From contig CANQIL010000008.1 of NCBI GenBank assembly GCA_947624045.1, forward strand, positions 1 through 46,053: 46,053 nucleotides of DNA, given 5' to 3'. The notes beneath the pieces were generated by a model that was not told the origin of the DNA, did not search any database, and saw only the letters and a list, made by a program, of their open reading frames with translations. This DNA comes from an uncultured Bacilli bacterium. Its GTDB lineage: Bacteria > Bacillota_I > Bacilli_A > RF39 > UBA660. Numbering within the stretch: position 1 is the first letter of the stretch; each line of letters opens with the position of its first letter. Positions 18,199 to 27,070 of this stretch are shown piece after piece. The position numbers and the translations under genes were made by a program.

Positions 18199-19332
18199 AT
18201 TAAAGCTATAGGTATAATTGCAGAATACAACCCATTTTCTAATGGCCATTGGTATCATCTGCAAGAAATAAAAAAGAAATATCCCGATTATTTTATTGTC
18301 TTAGTTTTAAGTGGCAGTTTTACTGAACGAGGGGAAATGAGCATTATAAGTAAAGACAAAAAAGTAAGAATAGCCCTTGAAGCGGGCATTGATTTAATAG
18401 TTGAACTTCCCTTTGTTTTCGCAACACAAAGTGCTGATTATTTTAGCTATGGCGCTATTACTATTTTAGAGTATTTAAAAGTAGAAAAAATAATCTTTGG
18501 TAGTGAATCTAATAACATCAATGATTTAGAAGCTATTGCGAAGTGTCAACTAGATAATCCAAATTTTGATAAGTTAGTAAAAATATACTGTAAGTTTGGA
18601 AATAACTACCCTACTTCCCTAGCCTTAGCTTTAAAAGATTTAACCAACAAAGAAATTTCTACTCCTAATGATTTACTAGGAATAAGTTACATTAAAACTA
18701 TTCTTAAAAACAATTACAATATAAAGTATGAGTGTCTTAAAAGAATAAATAATTATCACAATAAAAATCTAGAAGAAATGTCATCCGCTAGTGCCATAAG
18801 AAAAGCTTTAAAGGAACAAATGGATGTAAAAGACCAAGTACCTGACTTTGTTTTAAAATATTTAAATGATTTACATTTTATTGATGATTATTTTCTTCTT
18901 TTAAAATATAAAGTTCTAACTTGTCATAACTTATTAATATATCAAACTATTGATGAGGGCTTAGCTAAAAAATTAAAAAAAGAAATCTCTACAGCTTCTA
19001 ATTATCAAGAACTTGTAAATAGTTTGAAACAAAAAAGACTTACGGAAAATAAAATCAAACGCTTACTCTTACATCTTTTATGTAGTTTTACTAAAGAAGA
19101 AGCTAAAAACAATCAAGAAATCAAATATATTAGAGTATTAGGTTTTAACTCTAACGGTCGAAAATATTTAAACAGTATAAAAAAGGACTTACCTGTTTCT
19201 TTGATAAGTAAAATAAAAAAAGAAAAAGATGAGATGTTGGAGTTAGAATTAAAGTATCAAAAGATTTATGATATTCTTAGTGAAAATAAATTAAATGAGG
19301 AAAAAGTTTTTCCTATTGTCAAGGAGGATTAA
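18199..19332 (+). CDS. tmcAL: tRNA(Met) cytidine acetate ligase (TmcAL), probable AUU start
   Basis: Nucleotidyltransferase-fold protein of about 377 residues. The N-terminus KAIGIIAEYNPFSNGH has the HxGH-like signature (NGHWYHL) of TmcAL/YlbM, followed by VLSGSFTERGEMS and IVELPFVFATQSADYF. TmcAL uses ATP and acetate to make N4-acetylcytidine at the wobble position of elongator tRNA-Met. The family begins M-K-A-x-G-I-I; here the codon in the Met position is ATT, with AAAGGGG eight bases upstream. The ATG at 18163 has no ribosome-binding site and lies before the promoter -10. Initiation at AUU is therefore the best reading, but needs proof. gmk follows after 3 bases. Confidence 0.85.
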   Translation: MKAIGIIAEYNPFSNGHWYHLQEIKKKYPDYFIVLVLSGSFTERGEMSIISKDKKVRIALEAGIDLIVELPFVFATQSADYFSYGAITILEYLKVEKIIFGSESNNINDLEAIAKCQLDNPNFDKLVKIYCKFGNNYPTSLALALKDLTNKEISTPNDLLGISYIKTILKNNYNIKYECLKRINNYHNKNLEEMSSASAIRKALKEQMDVKDQVPDFVLKYLNDLHFIDDYFLLLKYKVLTCHNLLIYQTIDEGLAKKLKKEISTASNYQELVNSLKQKRLTENKIKRLLLHLLCSFTKEEAKNNQEIKYIRVLGFNSNGRKYLNSIKKDLPVSLISKIKKEKDEMLELELKYQKIYDILSENKLNEEKVFPIVKED

Positions 19333-19335
19333 AAG

Positions 19336-20016
19336 ATGATTAAGCAAAAAAATACTGGTCAAGTAATAGTTATTTCTTCACCTAGTGGTGGTGGCAAAGG
19401 CAGTATCATTCAGGGTTTACTAAAAAATGATAATAAATCAAGAGTCTTATCTATTTCTACTACTTCTAGACCAATGCGTGATAATGATATTGCTGGTGTT
19501 ACTTATAATTTTGTTTCGAAAGAAGAATTTGAAAAGTTGATAAAAGAAGATTATTTCTTAGAATACACAAATTATGTAGGTAATTATTATGGTACACCTA
19601 AGAATTTTATAAAAGAAAAACTACAAGAAGGTATTGATGTTATTCTTGAAATAGAAATTGAAGGAGCTTCTAATATAAAGAAGTTAATTCCAGAAGCCAT
19701 CTTTATTTTTATAATGCCTCCATCTCTAAAAATACTGGTTGAAAGATTAAAAAAGCGTAATACAGATAGTAATGATAAGATTATTGAAAGATTCAATACT
19801 GCTTATAAAGAAATAAATGAAGTATCAAAATATAATTATGTTGTTGTTAATGATGAGTTAGATGAAGCAATAAGTAAAGTTGAAGCTATTATTAAGGCTG
19901 AAAAATGTCGTGTTGATCGAATTGAAGAAGTCTATCTAGATACTAAAGAAGAAGAAATCCACGAATTATTAATGGATGAAAAGTTTGATAATACTAATCT
20001 AGCGGAAAAGTTATAA
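19336..20016 (+). CDS. gmk: guanylate kinase
   Basis: 226 residues; phosphorylates GMP (and dGMP) with ATP. The P-loop is SPSGGGKGS near residue 15, where GPSGxGKGT is usual. STTSRPMRDNDIAGVTYNFV carries the GMP-binding Arg and Tyr, and the lid has RLKKRNTDSNDKI. AAGGAGG precedes the ATG, three bases after the preceding stop, so it is co-transcribed with the tRNA-modification gene. It is about 20 residues longer than many Gmk at the C-terminus. Confidence 0.95.
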   Translation: MIKQKNTGQVIVISSPSGGGKGSIIQGLLKNDNKSRVLSISTTSRPMRDNDIAGVTYNFVSKEEFEKLIKEDYFLEYTNYVGNYYGTPKNFIKEKLQEGIDVILEIEIEGASNIKKLIPEAIFIFIMPPSLKILVERLKKRNTDSNDKIIERFNTAYKEINEVSKYNYVVVNDELDEAISKVEAIIKAEKCRVDRIEEVYLDTKEEEIHELLMDEKFDNTNLAEKL

Positions 20017-20066
20017 AATATTAAATAGAAAGGAATCAATTAAAGAAATATTGATAATGATTAAAA

Positions 20067-20435
20067 ATGAAAGAATATTTATGTAGTTATTTAGAAGAAT
20101 TAGAAAAAGTAAAAAACAAAAACTTATCTCCAGAAGAAAAAGAAGCGTTAGGAAAAAATCTCTTAACTAAAATTAGCTTTTTTCAACATGAAAGGTTAAT
20201 TCACCTACTTGTTACTATTTTTACAGGAACTGTTGCTTGTTTATTTTTATTAGGCTTCTTAGCTTTAGAAAATTTTTTCCTTTTACTTTTATTTGTATTA
20301 ATGATGTGTTTATTTATCCCCTATATATTTCATTATTATTTTTTAGAAAACAATGTTCAAAAGCTCTATAAAATTTATGATAAGATTAAAGATTTTGAAG
20401 TAACTAAAAATTCTAATAAAGTTCAAAAGCTTTAA
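20067..20435 (+). CDS. small two-helix membrane protein, unknown function
   Basis: 122 residues. An N-terminal helix-rich segment (EELEKVKNKNLSPEEKEALGKNLL) is followed by two membrane helices at about 45-65 and 68-90 and a charged C-terminus. No family is recognised. The frame is closed by a TGA just upstream, so the ATG at 20067 is the first possible start, but the nearest good ribosome-binding site (GAAAGGAAT near 20030) is too far away, so initiation is weak or structure-dependent. Confidence 0.6.
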   Translation: MKEYLCSYLEELEKVKNKNLSPEEKEALGKNLLTKISFFQHERLIHLLVTIFTGTVACLFLLGFLALENFFLLLLFVLMMCLFIPYIFHYYFLENNVQKLYKIYDKIKDFEVTKNSNKVQKL

Positions 20436-20437
20436 GC

Positions 20438-20474
20438 AAAAAACTTAGCCATTATATCAAAGACTAAGTTTTTT
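20438..20474. terminator. bidirectional terminator between the gmk operon and pyk
   Basis: AAAAAACTTAG / CTAAGTTTTTT inverted repeat with a 15-base loop between convergent genes. It gives T-runs on both strands. Confidence 0.88.
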
Positions 20475-20483
20475 ATATGTTAA

Positions 20484-21899
20484 TTAATTCTTAATTTGTT
20501 CTATTTTCATTAAATTAGTAGGACTTGCTTTTTTGGTATTAGGAAATGAGCCTGTTGTTATAACAATATCGTTTTCTGCTAAAGGCATAAACTCTTTAGC
20601 TTTTTTTATACTTTCAACTAGTATCTCATCAGTTGAATTTAAATAAGGAATTACTTCAGCATAAACTCCCCAATTTAAAGCTAATCTTCTACCTGTTTTT
20701 AAGTCCGGACACAAAGCCAAAATAATAGCATTCGGTTTTAAATTAGAAATAACTTTTGCCGTTGACCCACTTATCGTAGCGGCACATATTAATTTTCCAC
20801 CTAAACGATTAGAACTTTCCACAACACTTTCACAAATAGCTACTTGCACACTAGACTCACATTTTTTATCTGGAATATAGTCAAAAGTGGTATACATTTC
20901 TGTTGTTTCACAAATTCTAGCCATAGCTTCAACTGTTTCAACCGGATGCTTACCTATAGTTGTTTCTCCACTTAACATAACAGCATCTGTTCCATCTATA
21001 ACCGCATTGGCAATATCACTAGTTTCAGCCCTCTTAGGTCTATTTTCTTCCATCATTGTTTCTAGCATTTCTGTTGCCACAACACATATCTTACCTTTTT
21101 CACGGCATTTCTTAATAATCTCTTTTTGAACGATAGGCAACTTTTCTGATAAAATTTCCGTACCTAAATCTCCTCTAGCAACCATAATACCGGCACATTC
21201 TTCTAAAATTTCATCTAAATTCTTAATACCCAAGTCGCTTTCTATTTTACAAATAATTTGTAAATCTTCACGACCATATTCTTTTAAAACTTCTTTTATT
21301 TCTAACACATCATCTTTAGAAGATACAAATGAAATAGCTAAATATTCCCCTCCTGTTTGACAAGCATACTCCAAGTCTTCTCTATCATCTTCACTTATAT
21401 AAGGAATATTTAATTTAACCCCCGGAACACTAAAACTCTTACGACTTCCAAGCTTACCACCTTGAATGATTTCACAAGTTACGCCATCTTCTTCAACAGA
21501 AATGACTTGTAATTTCATTTTGGCATTTTCCAACAAAATTTCCGTTCCAATTGTTAAGTTATCTAAAGCTTCAGGATGATTTACACTAATTCTTCTCTCA
21601 TCACCCAAACAATTTTCCTTTACAATACGAATATTTTTACCCTCAATTAAATCTATCTCATCATTTACAACTTCGCCACCACGAAACTCGGGTCCTTTAG
21701 TATCCCACATAATCGCGATATTTTTCTTCGTCTTTTCACGAACACTACGTACCGCTCTTACTACTTCTTCTCTTTCTTCCATAGTAGCATGAGTAAAATT
21801 AATACGGGCTACATCCATACCAGCTAAAACCATATCCTCCATTACTTCAAGATTACTACTAGCTGGACCTATACTGCATATTATTTTTGTCTTCTTCAT
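20484..21899 (-). CDS. pyk: pyruvate kinase
   Basis: 471 residues; converts phosphoenolpyruvate and ADP to pyruvate and ATP. It begins KKTKIICSIGPASS and continues with ARINFTH. The active-site segment IICKIESDLGIKNLDEIL is followed by IMVARGDLGTEI and the ATEMLETMMEENRPKRAETSD region in two parts. The C-terminal effector domain is present, but the extra phosphohistidine-like domain of Bacillus enzymes is absent. AAGGAGAGGG precedes the ATG. It lies 42 bases after mutM in the same direction. Confidence 0.97.
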   Translation of the reverse strand: MKKTKIICSIGPASSNLEVMEDMVLAGMDVARINFTHATMEEREEVVRAVRSVREKTKKNIAIMWDTKGPEFRGGEVVNDEIDLIEGKNIRIVKENCLGDERRISVNHPEALDNLTIGTEILLENAKMKLQVISVEEDGVTCEIIQGGKLGSRKSFSVPGVKLNIPYISEDDREDLEYACQTGGEYLAISFVSSKDDVLEIKEVLKEYGREDLQIICKIESDLGIKNLDEILEECAGIMVARGDLGTEILSEKLPIVQKEIIKKCREKGKICVVATEMLETMMEENRPKRAETSDIANAVIDGTDAVMLSGETTIGKHPVETVEAMARICETTEMYTTFDYIPDKKCESSVQVAICESVVESSNRLGGKLICAATISGSTAKVISNLKPNAIILALCPDLKTGRRLALNWGVYAEVIPYLNSTDEILVESIKKAKEFMPLAENDIVITTGSFPNTKKASPTNLMKIEQIKN

Positions 21900-21941
21900 T
21901 CTACCCTCTCCTTAAATTCTATTTTTTTATAAATACTTATT

Positions 21942-22763
21942 TTACTTCTGACAATTAGGACAATAATGTGTTCCTCGGCCCCCTACTTTTATTTTTTGAA
22001 TTATTTCACCACAAACAGGGCACTCTTTTCCAGCCTTACTATGTACTAACAATTCATTTTGAAAAAGGCCATGAACTCCCTCACTCGACGTAAAGCTTCT
22101 AATCGTTGTACCACCTAATTTAATTGCTTTAGCTAAAACCTCTCTACAATTATCTATTATAAGTTGACATTCTTTCATAGTAACATCACTAGCCTTACGT
22201 AAAGGGCTAATCTTACTCATAAATAAAATTTCATCATCATAAATATTACCAATACCAGCTATAATGCTTTGGTCAAGCAAAACAGTTTTAATCGGTATAT
22301 TTTTATTATGAATCTTTTCATACAAGTATTCCTTTGTCAAATTCTTATCATCATACTCTAACCCTAAATCTTTAAGAGGCTTCATTTTTTCTTTCTTGTC
22401 TGTTGGTAGTAAATACATCTTACCAAATTTTCTTACATCCATAAACCGAAAGCTTACATCATTATCTAATATAAACTCAACGTGCTCATGCTTTCCTTTT
22501 TCATCACCAACATTTCTAAAAGTAAACTTACCTTCCATACGCAAATGTACTAACAAAGTATTCTTACTTAAAGACATAACAATAAATTTACCTCTTGTCT
22601 TAATATCATCAATAACTTGATTAACTATTTTCTTTTTAAACTCATTCGTCGTTGGATAAGCAATTATATTATCCCAATAAACATTACAAGCAGTTATCTT
22701 CTTACCAATAAGCCTTTCTTTTAACGTATTCGCAACTGTAATTACTTCTGGTTTTTCTGGCAT
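21942..22763 (-). CDS. mutM: formamidopyrimidine-DNA glycosylase
   Basis: Bifunctional base-excision enzyme of 273 residues that removes 8-oxoguanine and formamidopyrimidines. Catalytic P2-E3 are in MPEKPEV (usually PELPEV), and the beta-hairpin Lys is in HLRMEGKF. DQSIIAGIGNIYDDEILF is the helix-two-turn-helix, and the C-terminal zinc finger is CPVCG...YCPNC. It lies 12 bases after polA, so repair polymerase and glycosylase are probably co-expressed. Confidence 0.96.
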   Translation of the reverse strand: MPEKPEVITVANTLKERLIGKKITACNVYWDNIIAYPTTNEFKKKIVNQVIDDIKTRGKFIVMSLSKNTLLVHLRMEGKFTFRNVGDEKGKHEHVEFILDNDVSFRFMDVRKFGKMYLLPTDKKEKMKPLKDLGLEYDDKNLTKEYLYEKIHNKNIPIKTVLLDQSIIAGIGNIYDDEILFMSKISPLRKASDVTMKECQLIIDNCREVLAKAIKLGGTTIRSFTSSEGVHGLFQNELLVHSKAGKECPVCGEIIQKIKVGGRGTHYCPNCQK

Positions 22764-22775
22764 ACCAAACCCTCC

Positions 22776-25394
22776 TTACTTAGCTTCATACCAATTGTTG
22801 CCAACTTCAATATCCACTTTTAATGGTACATTTAATTTAAAAGTATTTTCCATAATATCTTTTACAATTGACTTAACCTCTTCAAGTTCACTATCTAAAA
22901 CATTAAAGACAAGTTCATCGTGTACTTGAATTAACATTTTACTCTTTAAGTTTCTCTTCGCAAACTCCCTATAAATTTCTACCATAGCTTTCTTTAAAAT
23001 ATCGGCAGCTGTTCCTTGAATAGGTGTATTAAGAGCAATCCTCTCCCCACTACTTCTAATCAAATAATTTTTATTATTCAACTCTTCAATAACTCTTCTT
23101 CGATTCATTAACGTTTTAACATAACCATACTTATAGGCATTAGCTTTTTCTTCTTCCATATATTCTCTAATACCTGGATAAGATTCCAAATAATTATCCA
23201 TAAAACTCTTAGCCGTTGCGATATCAATACCTAAATCTTCTGACAATCCAAAACTACTAATACCATAAAGTATCCCAAAGTTAACAGCCTTAGCCGTTCT
23301 ACGCATTTCTTTAGTTACATCTTCAATAGGCACTTTAAAAATATCACTAGCCGTTTTTGCATGAATATCTTTATCATCAATGAAAGCTTGAATTAAATTA
23401 GTAGCATTAGACATACTCGCAAATATTCTTAGTTCTACTTGTGAATAATCACTTGATAAAATCTTAGAATTTTCATCAGGAACAAAGGCTTTTCTAATTA
23501 ATCTAGCATATTCAGCTCGAGCAGGAATGTTCTGTAAATTAGGCGAAATACTAGAAAGTCTACCTGTCCTAGTTAGAGTTTGCGTAAATATAGTATGAAT
23601 ACGCCCATCTTCTCTAACTTCGGCTTTTAGTCCAACGGCATAATTAGCATATAATTTATATATTGTTCGGTAGTCTAAAATCTTATCAACTATAGGATGA
23701 ACAAATCTTATCTTATCAAGTATTTCCTTACTAGTTGAAAACTTATTATCTTTTATTTTCTTTGGATATGGTATTTCTAATTTTTCAAAAAGTATATTCG
23801 CAAGTTGAGATGGCGACATAATATTAAATTTCTCATTAGCACACTCATAAATTTCTTCTTCTAATTTATCCATTTTTTCTTTTAATTCTACTTCAACATT
23901 AGTTAGGTAATCAGTATTAACTTTTATACCCGTTATTTCCATATCAGCTAATACTCTAGAAAGAGGCATCTCAATATTATTAAACAAGTCCATTTCTTCT
24001 GCTTCTTCTATTTCTTTTAATAATCTTTCTTTTGTTTCGTATATAAACTTAGCCTTACTAAAGCACATCTCTTGCAGTTCACCCTCGATATATACTTTAG
24101 GCTTTTTTTCTGAGCCAAAGAACTCATCATATAAAGGTATTTCATAATCTAATTGTCTAGCAACAAAAGCTATATCATCTTTAATTATGTAATCTAATAA
24201 ATAAGTCGCAATCATCGTATCAAAAGTTACATTTTTAAACTCTACCCCATAGTTATTTAAAACTACAATATTTTTTTTCAAATCATAAGTATATTTATTA
24301 TATTCATTACTAAAGATATCTTTATTTTGGATAATTTCATCTTTGCTTAAAAACAAAGCTTTTTCGCCATTATATAAACTCATACCTAAAATTTCACTTT
24401 TACTATAAACAGAGCCCCTTGTTTCTAAGTAAAAAGCAAAATCTCTATTTTTAAAGTCCTCAATCGAACCTACCCTAATTACTTCTTTTTTCTTCTTCTC
24501 TTCTTCTTTTTCTTTTTTTATTTCTAAATCACTAAAATCAAGCTTTTTCAAAATAGAATAAAATTCTAATTCTTCTAGTTCTTTAACAAATGCTTCTTTT
24601 TTTACTCCCTCATATTTACAATCTTCTAAAGTAAAGTCAAGTGGCACTTCTCTATAGATTGTTGCTAAATCATAAGACATATAAGCATCAATCTTACCCT
24701 CAATTAGCTTCTCTTGCGTCTTACCTTTTACTTCTTCAATATGGGCATACAAATTATCTAGACTTTGATATTTTTCTAAAAGACTAATAGCTGTTTTTTC
24801 TCCAATACCCTTAACACCCGGTATATGGTCACTAGCATCTCCCATCAAAGCTTTTAAATCAATCATTTTAATTGGGTCAACATGATAAGTATTACGGAAT
24901 TCTTCTTTATTCATCATAATATAACCCGTTTGCTTTAAAAGTTTTACTTCCACTTCATCACTTATCAGTTGTAGTAGGTCTTTATCACTACTAACAATTC
25001 TTGCGACAAATTCATCTTCTTCATCAACCATCTTCGCAAGTGTACCAATTATATCATCAGCTTCGTAATTATCAATTTCATAATATTTAATACCCATAGT
25101 TTCAAGAACTTCTTTAGCTTTAGGAAATTGTAAGCGTAACTCATCTGGCATCTCTTGACGACCGGCTTTATAACTTTCATATTTATCATGTCTAAAGGTT
25201 TTCCCTTTATCAAAAGCAACCATTATATAATTTGGCATTTCTTCTTTTATAATTTTATTCATCATATTAATAAAACCATACAAAGCATTAGTAGGAAAAC
25301 CTCTAGAATTTCTCATGATGACTCCTTGATAAGCAGTTGCATAAAAACTTCTAAATAATAAGTTGTTACCATCTACTAAAATTATCTTTTTCAT
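22776..25394 (-). CDS. polA: DNA polymerase I
   Basis: About 872 residues. The N-terminal 5'-3' exonuclease domain starts KKIILVDGNNLLFRSF and includes YEADDIIGTLA and GDASDHIPGVKGIGEKTA. The middle 3'-5' exonuclease-like domain has FAFYLETRG where the catalytic Asp-x-Glu should be, so proofreading is probably absent, as in other Firmicute Pol I. The polymerase has motif A SSDYSQVELRIFA, motif B RRTAKAVNFGILYG and motif C IQVHDELVF. It fills gaps and removes RNA primers. AGGTGG precedes the ATG at 25394; an in-frame GTG three codons upstream is less likely. A small SOS-type gene lies directly upstream. Confidence 0.97.
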   Translation of the reverse strand: MKKIILVDGNNLLFRSFYATAYQGVIMRNSRGFPTNALYGFINMMNKIIKEEMPNYIMVAFDKGKTFRHDKYESYKAGRQEMPDELRLQFPKAKEVLETMGIKYYEIDNYEADDIIGTLAKMVDEEDEFVARIVSSDKDLLQLISDEVEVKLLKQTGYIMMNKEEFRNTYHVDPIKMIDLKALMGDASDHIPGVKGIGEKTAISLLEKYQSLDNLYAHIEEVKGKTQEKLIEGKIDAYMSYDLATIYREVPLDFTLEDCKYEGVKKEAFVKELEELEFYSILKKLDFSDLEIKKEKEEEKKKKEVIRVGSIEDFKNRDFAFYLETRGSVYSKSEILGMSLYNGEKALFLSKDEIIQNKDIFSNEYNKYTYDLKKNIVVLNNYGVEFKNVTFDTMIATYLLDYIIKDDIAFVARQLDYEIPLYDEFFGSEKKPKVYIEGELQEMCFSKAKFIYETKERLLKEIEEAEEMDLFNNIEMPLSRVLADMEITGIKVNTDYLTNVEVELKEKMDKLEEEIYECANEKFNIMSPSQLANILFEKLEIPYPKKIKDNKFSTSKEILDKIRFVHPIVDKILDYRTIYKLYANYAVGLKAEVREDGRIHTIFTQTLTRTGRLSSISPNLQNIPARAEYARLIRKAFVPDENSKILSSDYSQVELRIFASMSNATNLIQAFIDDKDIHAKTASDIFKVPIEDVTKEMRRTAKAVNFGILYGISSFGLSEDLGIDIATAKSFMDNYLESYPGIREYMEEEKANAYKYGYVKTLMNRRRVIEELNNKNYLIRSSGERIALNTPIQGTAADILKKAMVEIYREFAKRNLKSKMLIQVHDELVFNVLDSELEEVKSIVKDIMENTFKLNVPLKVDIEVGNNWYEAK

Positions 25395-25430
25395 TTTTAC
25401 CACCTGCTTTTATTCTATCATATTTTGGAG

Positions 25431-25589
25431 TTACTTACTAACATTAATTGTTACTTCTTTAGTATTTTTCTCATGATAAATTTTATTTAAGCGTTCTACT
25501 CTTGCAAAAACTATCATTAAGTATATAGCAAATATGATATACGCTCCTAATAGAATTAATCCTCTCTTAATAGTTTTTTTCTTTAACAT
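25431..25589 (-). CDS. small membrane protein divergent from lexA, candidate SOS division inhibitor
   Basis: 52 codons: basic start (MLKKKTIKRG), one membrane helix at about 11-29 and a short charged outer tail ending KEVTINVSK. AGAGGAG precedes the ATG. It is transcribed away from lexA, and a LexA-type box sits between its -35 and -10. Small single-span proteins encoded opposite lexA (YneA in Bacillus, SosA in Staphylococcus) are SOS-induced inhibitors of division. By position, topology and operator this is a candidate analog, but it is shorter, lacks a LysM domain and shows no clear sequence match. polA follows after 36 bases. Confidence 0.6.
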   Translation of the reverse strand: MLKKKTIKRGLILLGAYIIFAIYLMIVFARVERLNKIYHEKNTKEVTINVSK

Positions 25590-25622
25590 TTTAATTCACT
25601 CCTCTCTTTCTTTGATAATTCT

Positions 25623-25651
25623 ATTTTAATACATACAACTGTTCGTGTCAA
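25623..25651 (-). promoter_or_regulatory. promoter of the small SOS gene with LexA-type box in spacer
   Basis: Minus strand TTGACA (25651-25646), 17 bases, TAAAAT (25628-25623). The spacer starts with CGAACAGTTGTATG, which matches the Bacillus LexA consensus CGAACRNRYGTTYC at most positions, including the whole left half-site CGAAC. Confidence 0.65.
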
Positions 25652-25659
25652 GAAAAAGC

Positions 25660-25699
25660 TAAACATTTGTTTGACATTTTACATTTTTAGTGTTAAAAT
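25660..25699 (+). promoter_or_regulatory. lexA promoter with LexA box over the -35
   Basis: TTGACA (25671-25676), 17 bases, TAAAAT (25694-25699). TAAACATTTGTTTG (25660-25673) overlaps the -35. Its complement CAAACAAATGTTTA fits CGAACRNRYGTTYC at 12 of 14 positions and differs at one base from the box at 40265-40278. Autoregulation of lexA is expected. Confidence 0.8.
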
Positions 25700-25720
25700 G
25701 AATTTATGAGGAGGAATAAT

Positions 25721-26338
25721 ATGGAAAAATTAACAGAACGTCAAGCTTATATTCTTAAAGTTTTAAAAAAATTAATGGCGAAAAACGGTTATCCACCAAC
25801 AGTTAGAGAAATTGGAGCAGAAGCTAATTTGCACTCACCTGCTACTATACAATTTCACTTGAAAAAATTAGAAGAAAAAGGCTACATTAAAAAGAATGCT
25901 ACTAAAAATCGTACCTTAGAAATTTTAGTACCTAATGAATTTGCCGAGAAAAATGAGAGTGTTATCGATGTTCCTTTAATAGGTAAAGTAACTGCCGGTA
26001 CTCCTATTGAAGCTATTGAAACACCAAATGAATACTTTTCTCTACCAACAAGCTTAATTACATCGAAAAATGATATCTTTACTTTAAAAGTAAGTGGTGA
26101 ATCAATGATTAATGTTGGTATTTATGATGGTGATATTTTAATTGTTGAAAGAACTAATACCGCTCATAATGGTCAAACCGTTGTAGCAATGAACGCTAAT
26201 AATGAAGCAACTGTAAAAACTTTTTATAAGGAAAATGGCTACTTCCGTTTACAACCAGAAAATGATACTATGGAGCCTATTATTTTAAAAGAAGTTACTA
26301 TTTTAGGCAAAGTCGTTGGTCTTTATAGAAAATTTTAG
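25721..26338 (+). CDS. lexA: SOS repressor LexA
   Basis: About 205 residues. The N-terminal winged HTH (LTERQAYILKVLKK to SPATIQFHLKKLEEKGYI) binds SOS boxes. The C-terminal S24 peptidase domain has the autocleavage site A92-G93 in GKVTAGTP, catalytic Ser128 in VSGESM and Lys166 in EATVKTF. RecA-stimulated self-cleavage derepresses the regulon. The frame is open to an ATG at 25706, but the AGGAGG beginning at 25708 places the start at 25721, giving the standard MEKLTERQ. Two and possibly more transcription units in this window carry boxes it could bind. Confidence 0.97.
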   Translation: MEKLTERQAYILKVLKKLMAKNGYPPTVREIGAEANLHSPATIQFHLKKLEEKGYIKKNATKNRTLEILVPNEFAEKNESVIDVPLIGKVTAGTPIEAIETPNEYFSLPTSLITSKNDIFTLKVSGESMINVGIYDGDILIVERTNTAHNGQTVVAMNANNEATVKTFYKENGYFRLQPENDTMEPIILKEVTILGKVVGLYRKF

Positions 26339-26346
26339 AAAAATTT

Positions 26347-26386
26347 AAAAGAAGTACTCCCTACTACAAAAGTGCTTCTTTTATTT
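26347..26386. terminator. bidirectional terminator between lexA and tcdA
   Basis: AAAAGAAGTACT / AGTGCTTCTTTT (one wobble) with a 12-base loop lies between the convergent stop codons. T-rich tracts follow on both strands. Confidence 0.85.
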
Positions 26387-27070
26387 TGTCTTTAAAAAAT
26401 AATTTACTACATAACTAGCTATTAAAATTCCGGCACTAGCTGGTACAAAAGCCGTTGACCCCGGTGTTCTATCTCCTACTTTTACCGGTTGTTCAGATGA
26501 TACCAAGACAACAACTTTTTTATTTATATGCTCAGTCTTTACATATTTTCTTAAAATACGCGCTATTGCATCATAACTTGTCCTATCTAAAGTTGTAATC
26601 TTAAGCTTTTCCGGATTAAACCTGTTACCTGTACCCAAGCAAGTTATAAAAGGAATATCTTTATTTATACATAATTTTATAATTTCTTTTTTAACACTAA
26701 TGGTATCACAAGCATCAACTAGAAAATCAATTTTACTTTTAAATAACACATTAATATTATCTTTAGTAATAAATTTATCGATTAAAACAACTTGACACGT
26801 TGGGTTTATCTCTTTAATACGCCTTTCTAATATTTCTATTTTTTTCTTGCCAATTGTCTTATCAGTCGCAATTATCTGCCTATTAATATTTGTCTCATCA
26901 ACAAAATCATAGTCAACTAAAATAAGCGTTCCTATATTACTTCTAGCTAAGGCTTCGACAACATAGCCACCAACACCGCCACAACCTAATATAAGAACAC
27001 TTTTTTTACTTAAATCTTCTAACTTTTCTCTACCAATTAATTTTTCCAAACGAGCAAATTTAGGCAACAT
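26381..27070 (-). CDS. tcdA: TcdA-like tRNA threonylcarbamoyladenosine dehydratase (E1-like fold)
   Basis: ThiF/MoeB/HesA-fold enzyme of about 229 residues. It shows the nucleotide-binding GCGGVGGYVVEALARS, DYDFVDETNINRQI and the adenylation-site region VDACDTISVKKEII. The TPGSTAFVPASAGILIASYV segment near the end is typical of TcdA/YrvM/CsdL, which cyclises t6A37 of ANN-decoding tRNAs. The ATG at 27070 has GTGAG upstream and overlaps the previous gene by 11 bases; a more upstream ATG (27088) has no ribosome-binding site. In Bacillus the same gene (yrvM) lies near rarA and 6S RNA; here a 6S-like RNA is one gene away. Confidence 0.85.
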   Translation of the reverse strand: MLPKFARLEKLIGREKLEDLSKKSVLILGCGGVGGYVVEALARSNIGTLILVDYDFVDETNINRQIIATDKTIGKKKIEILERRIKEINPTCQVVLIDKFITKDNINVLFKSKIDFLVDACDTISVKKEIIKLCINKDIPFITCLGTGNRFNPEKLKITTLDRTSYDAIARILRKYVKTEHINKKVVVLVSSEQPVKVGDRTPGSTAFVPASAGILIASYVVNYFLKTK

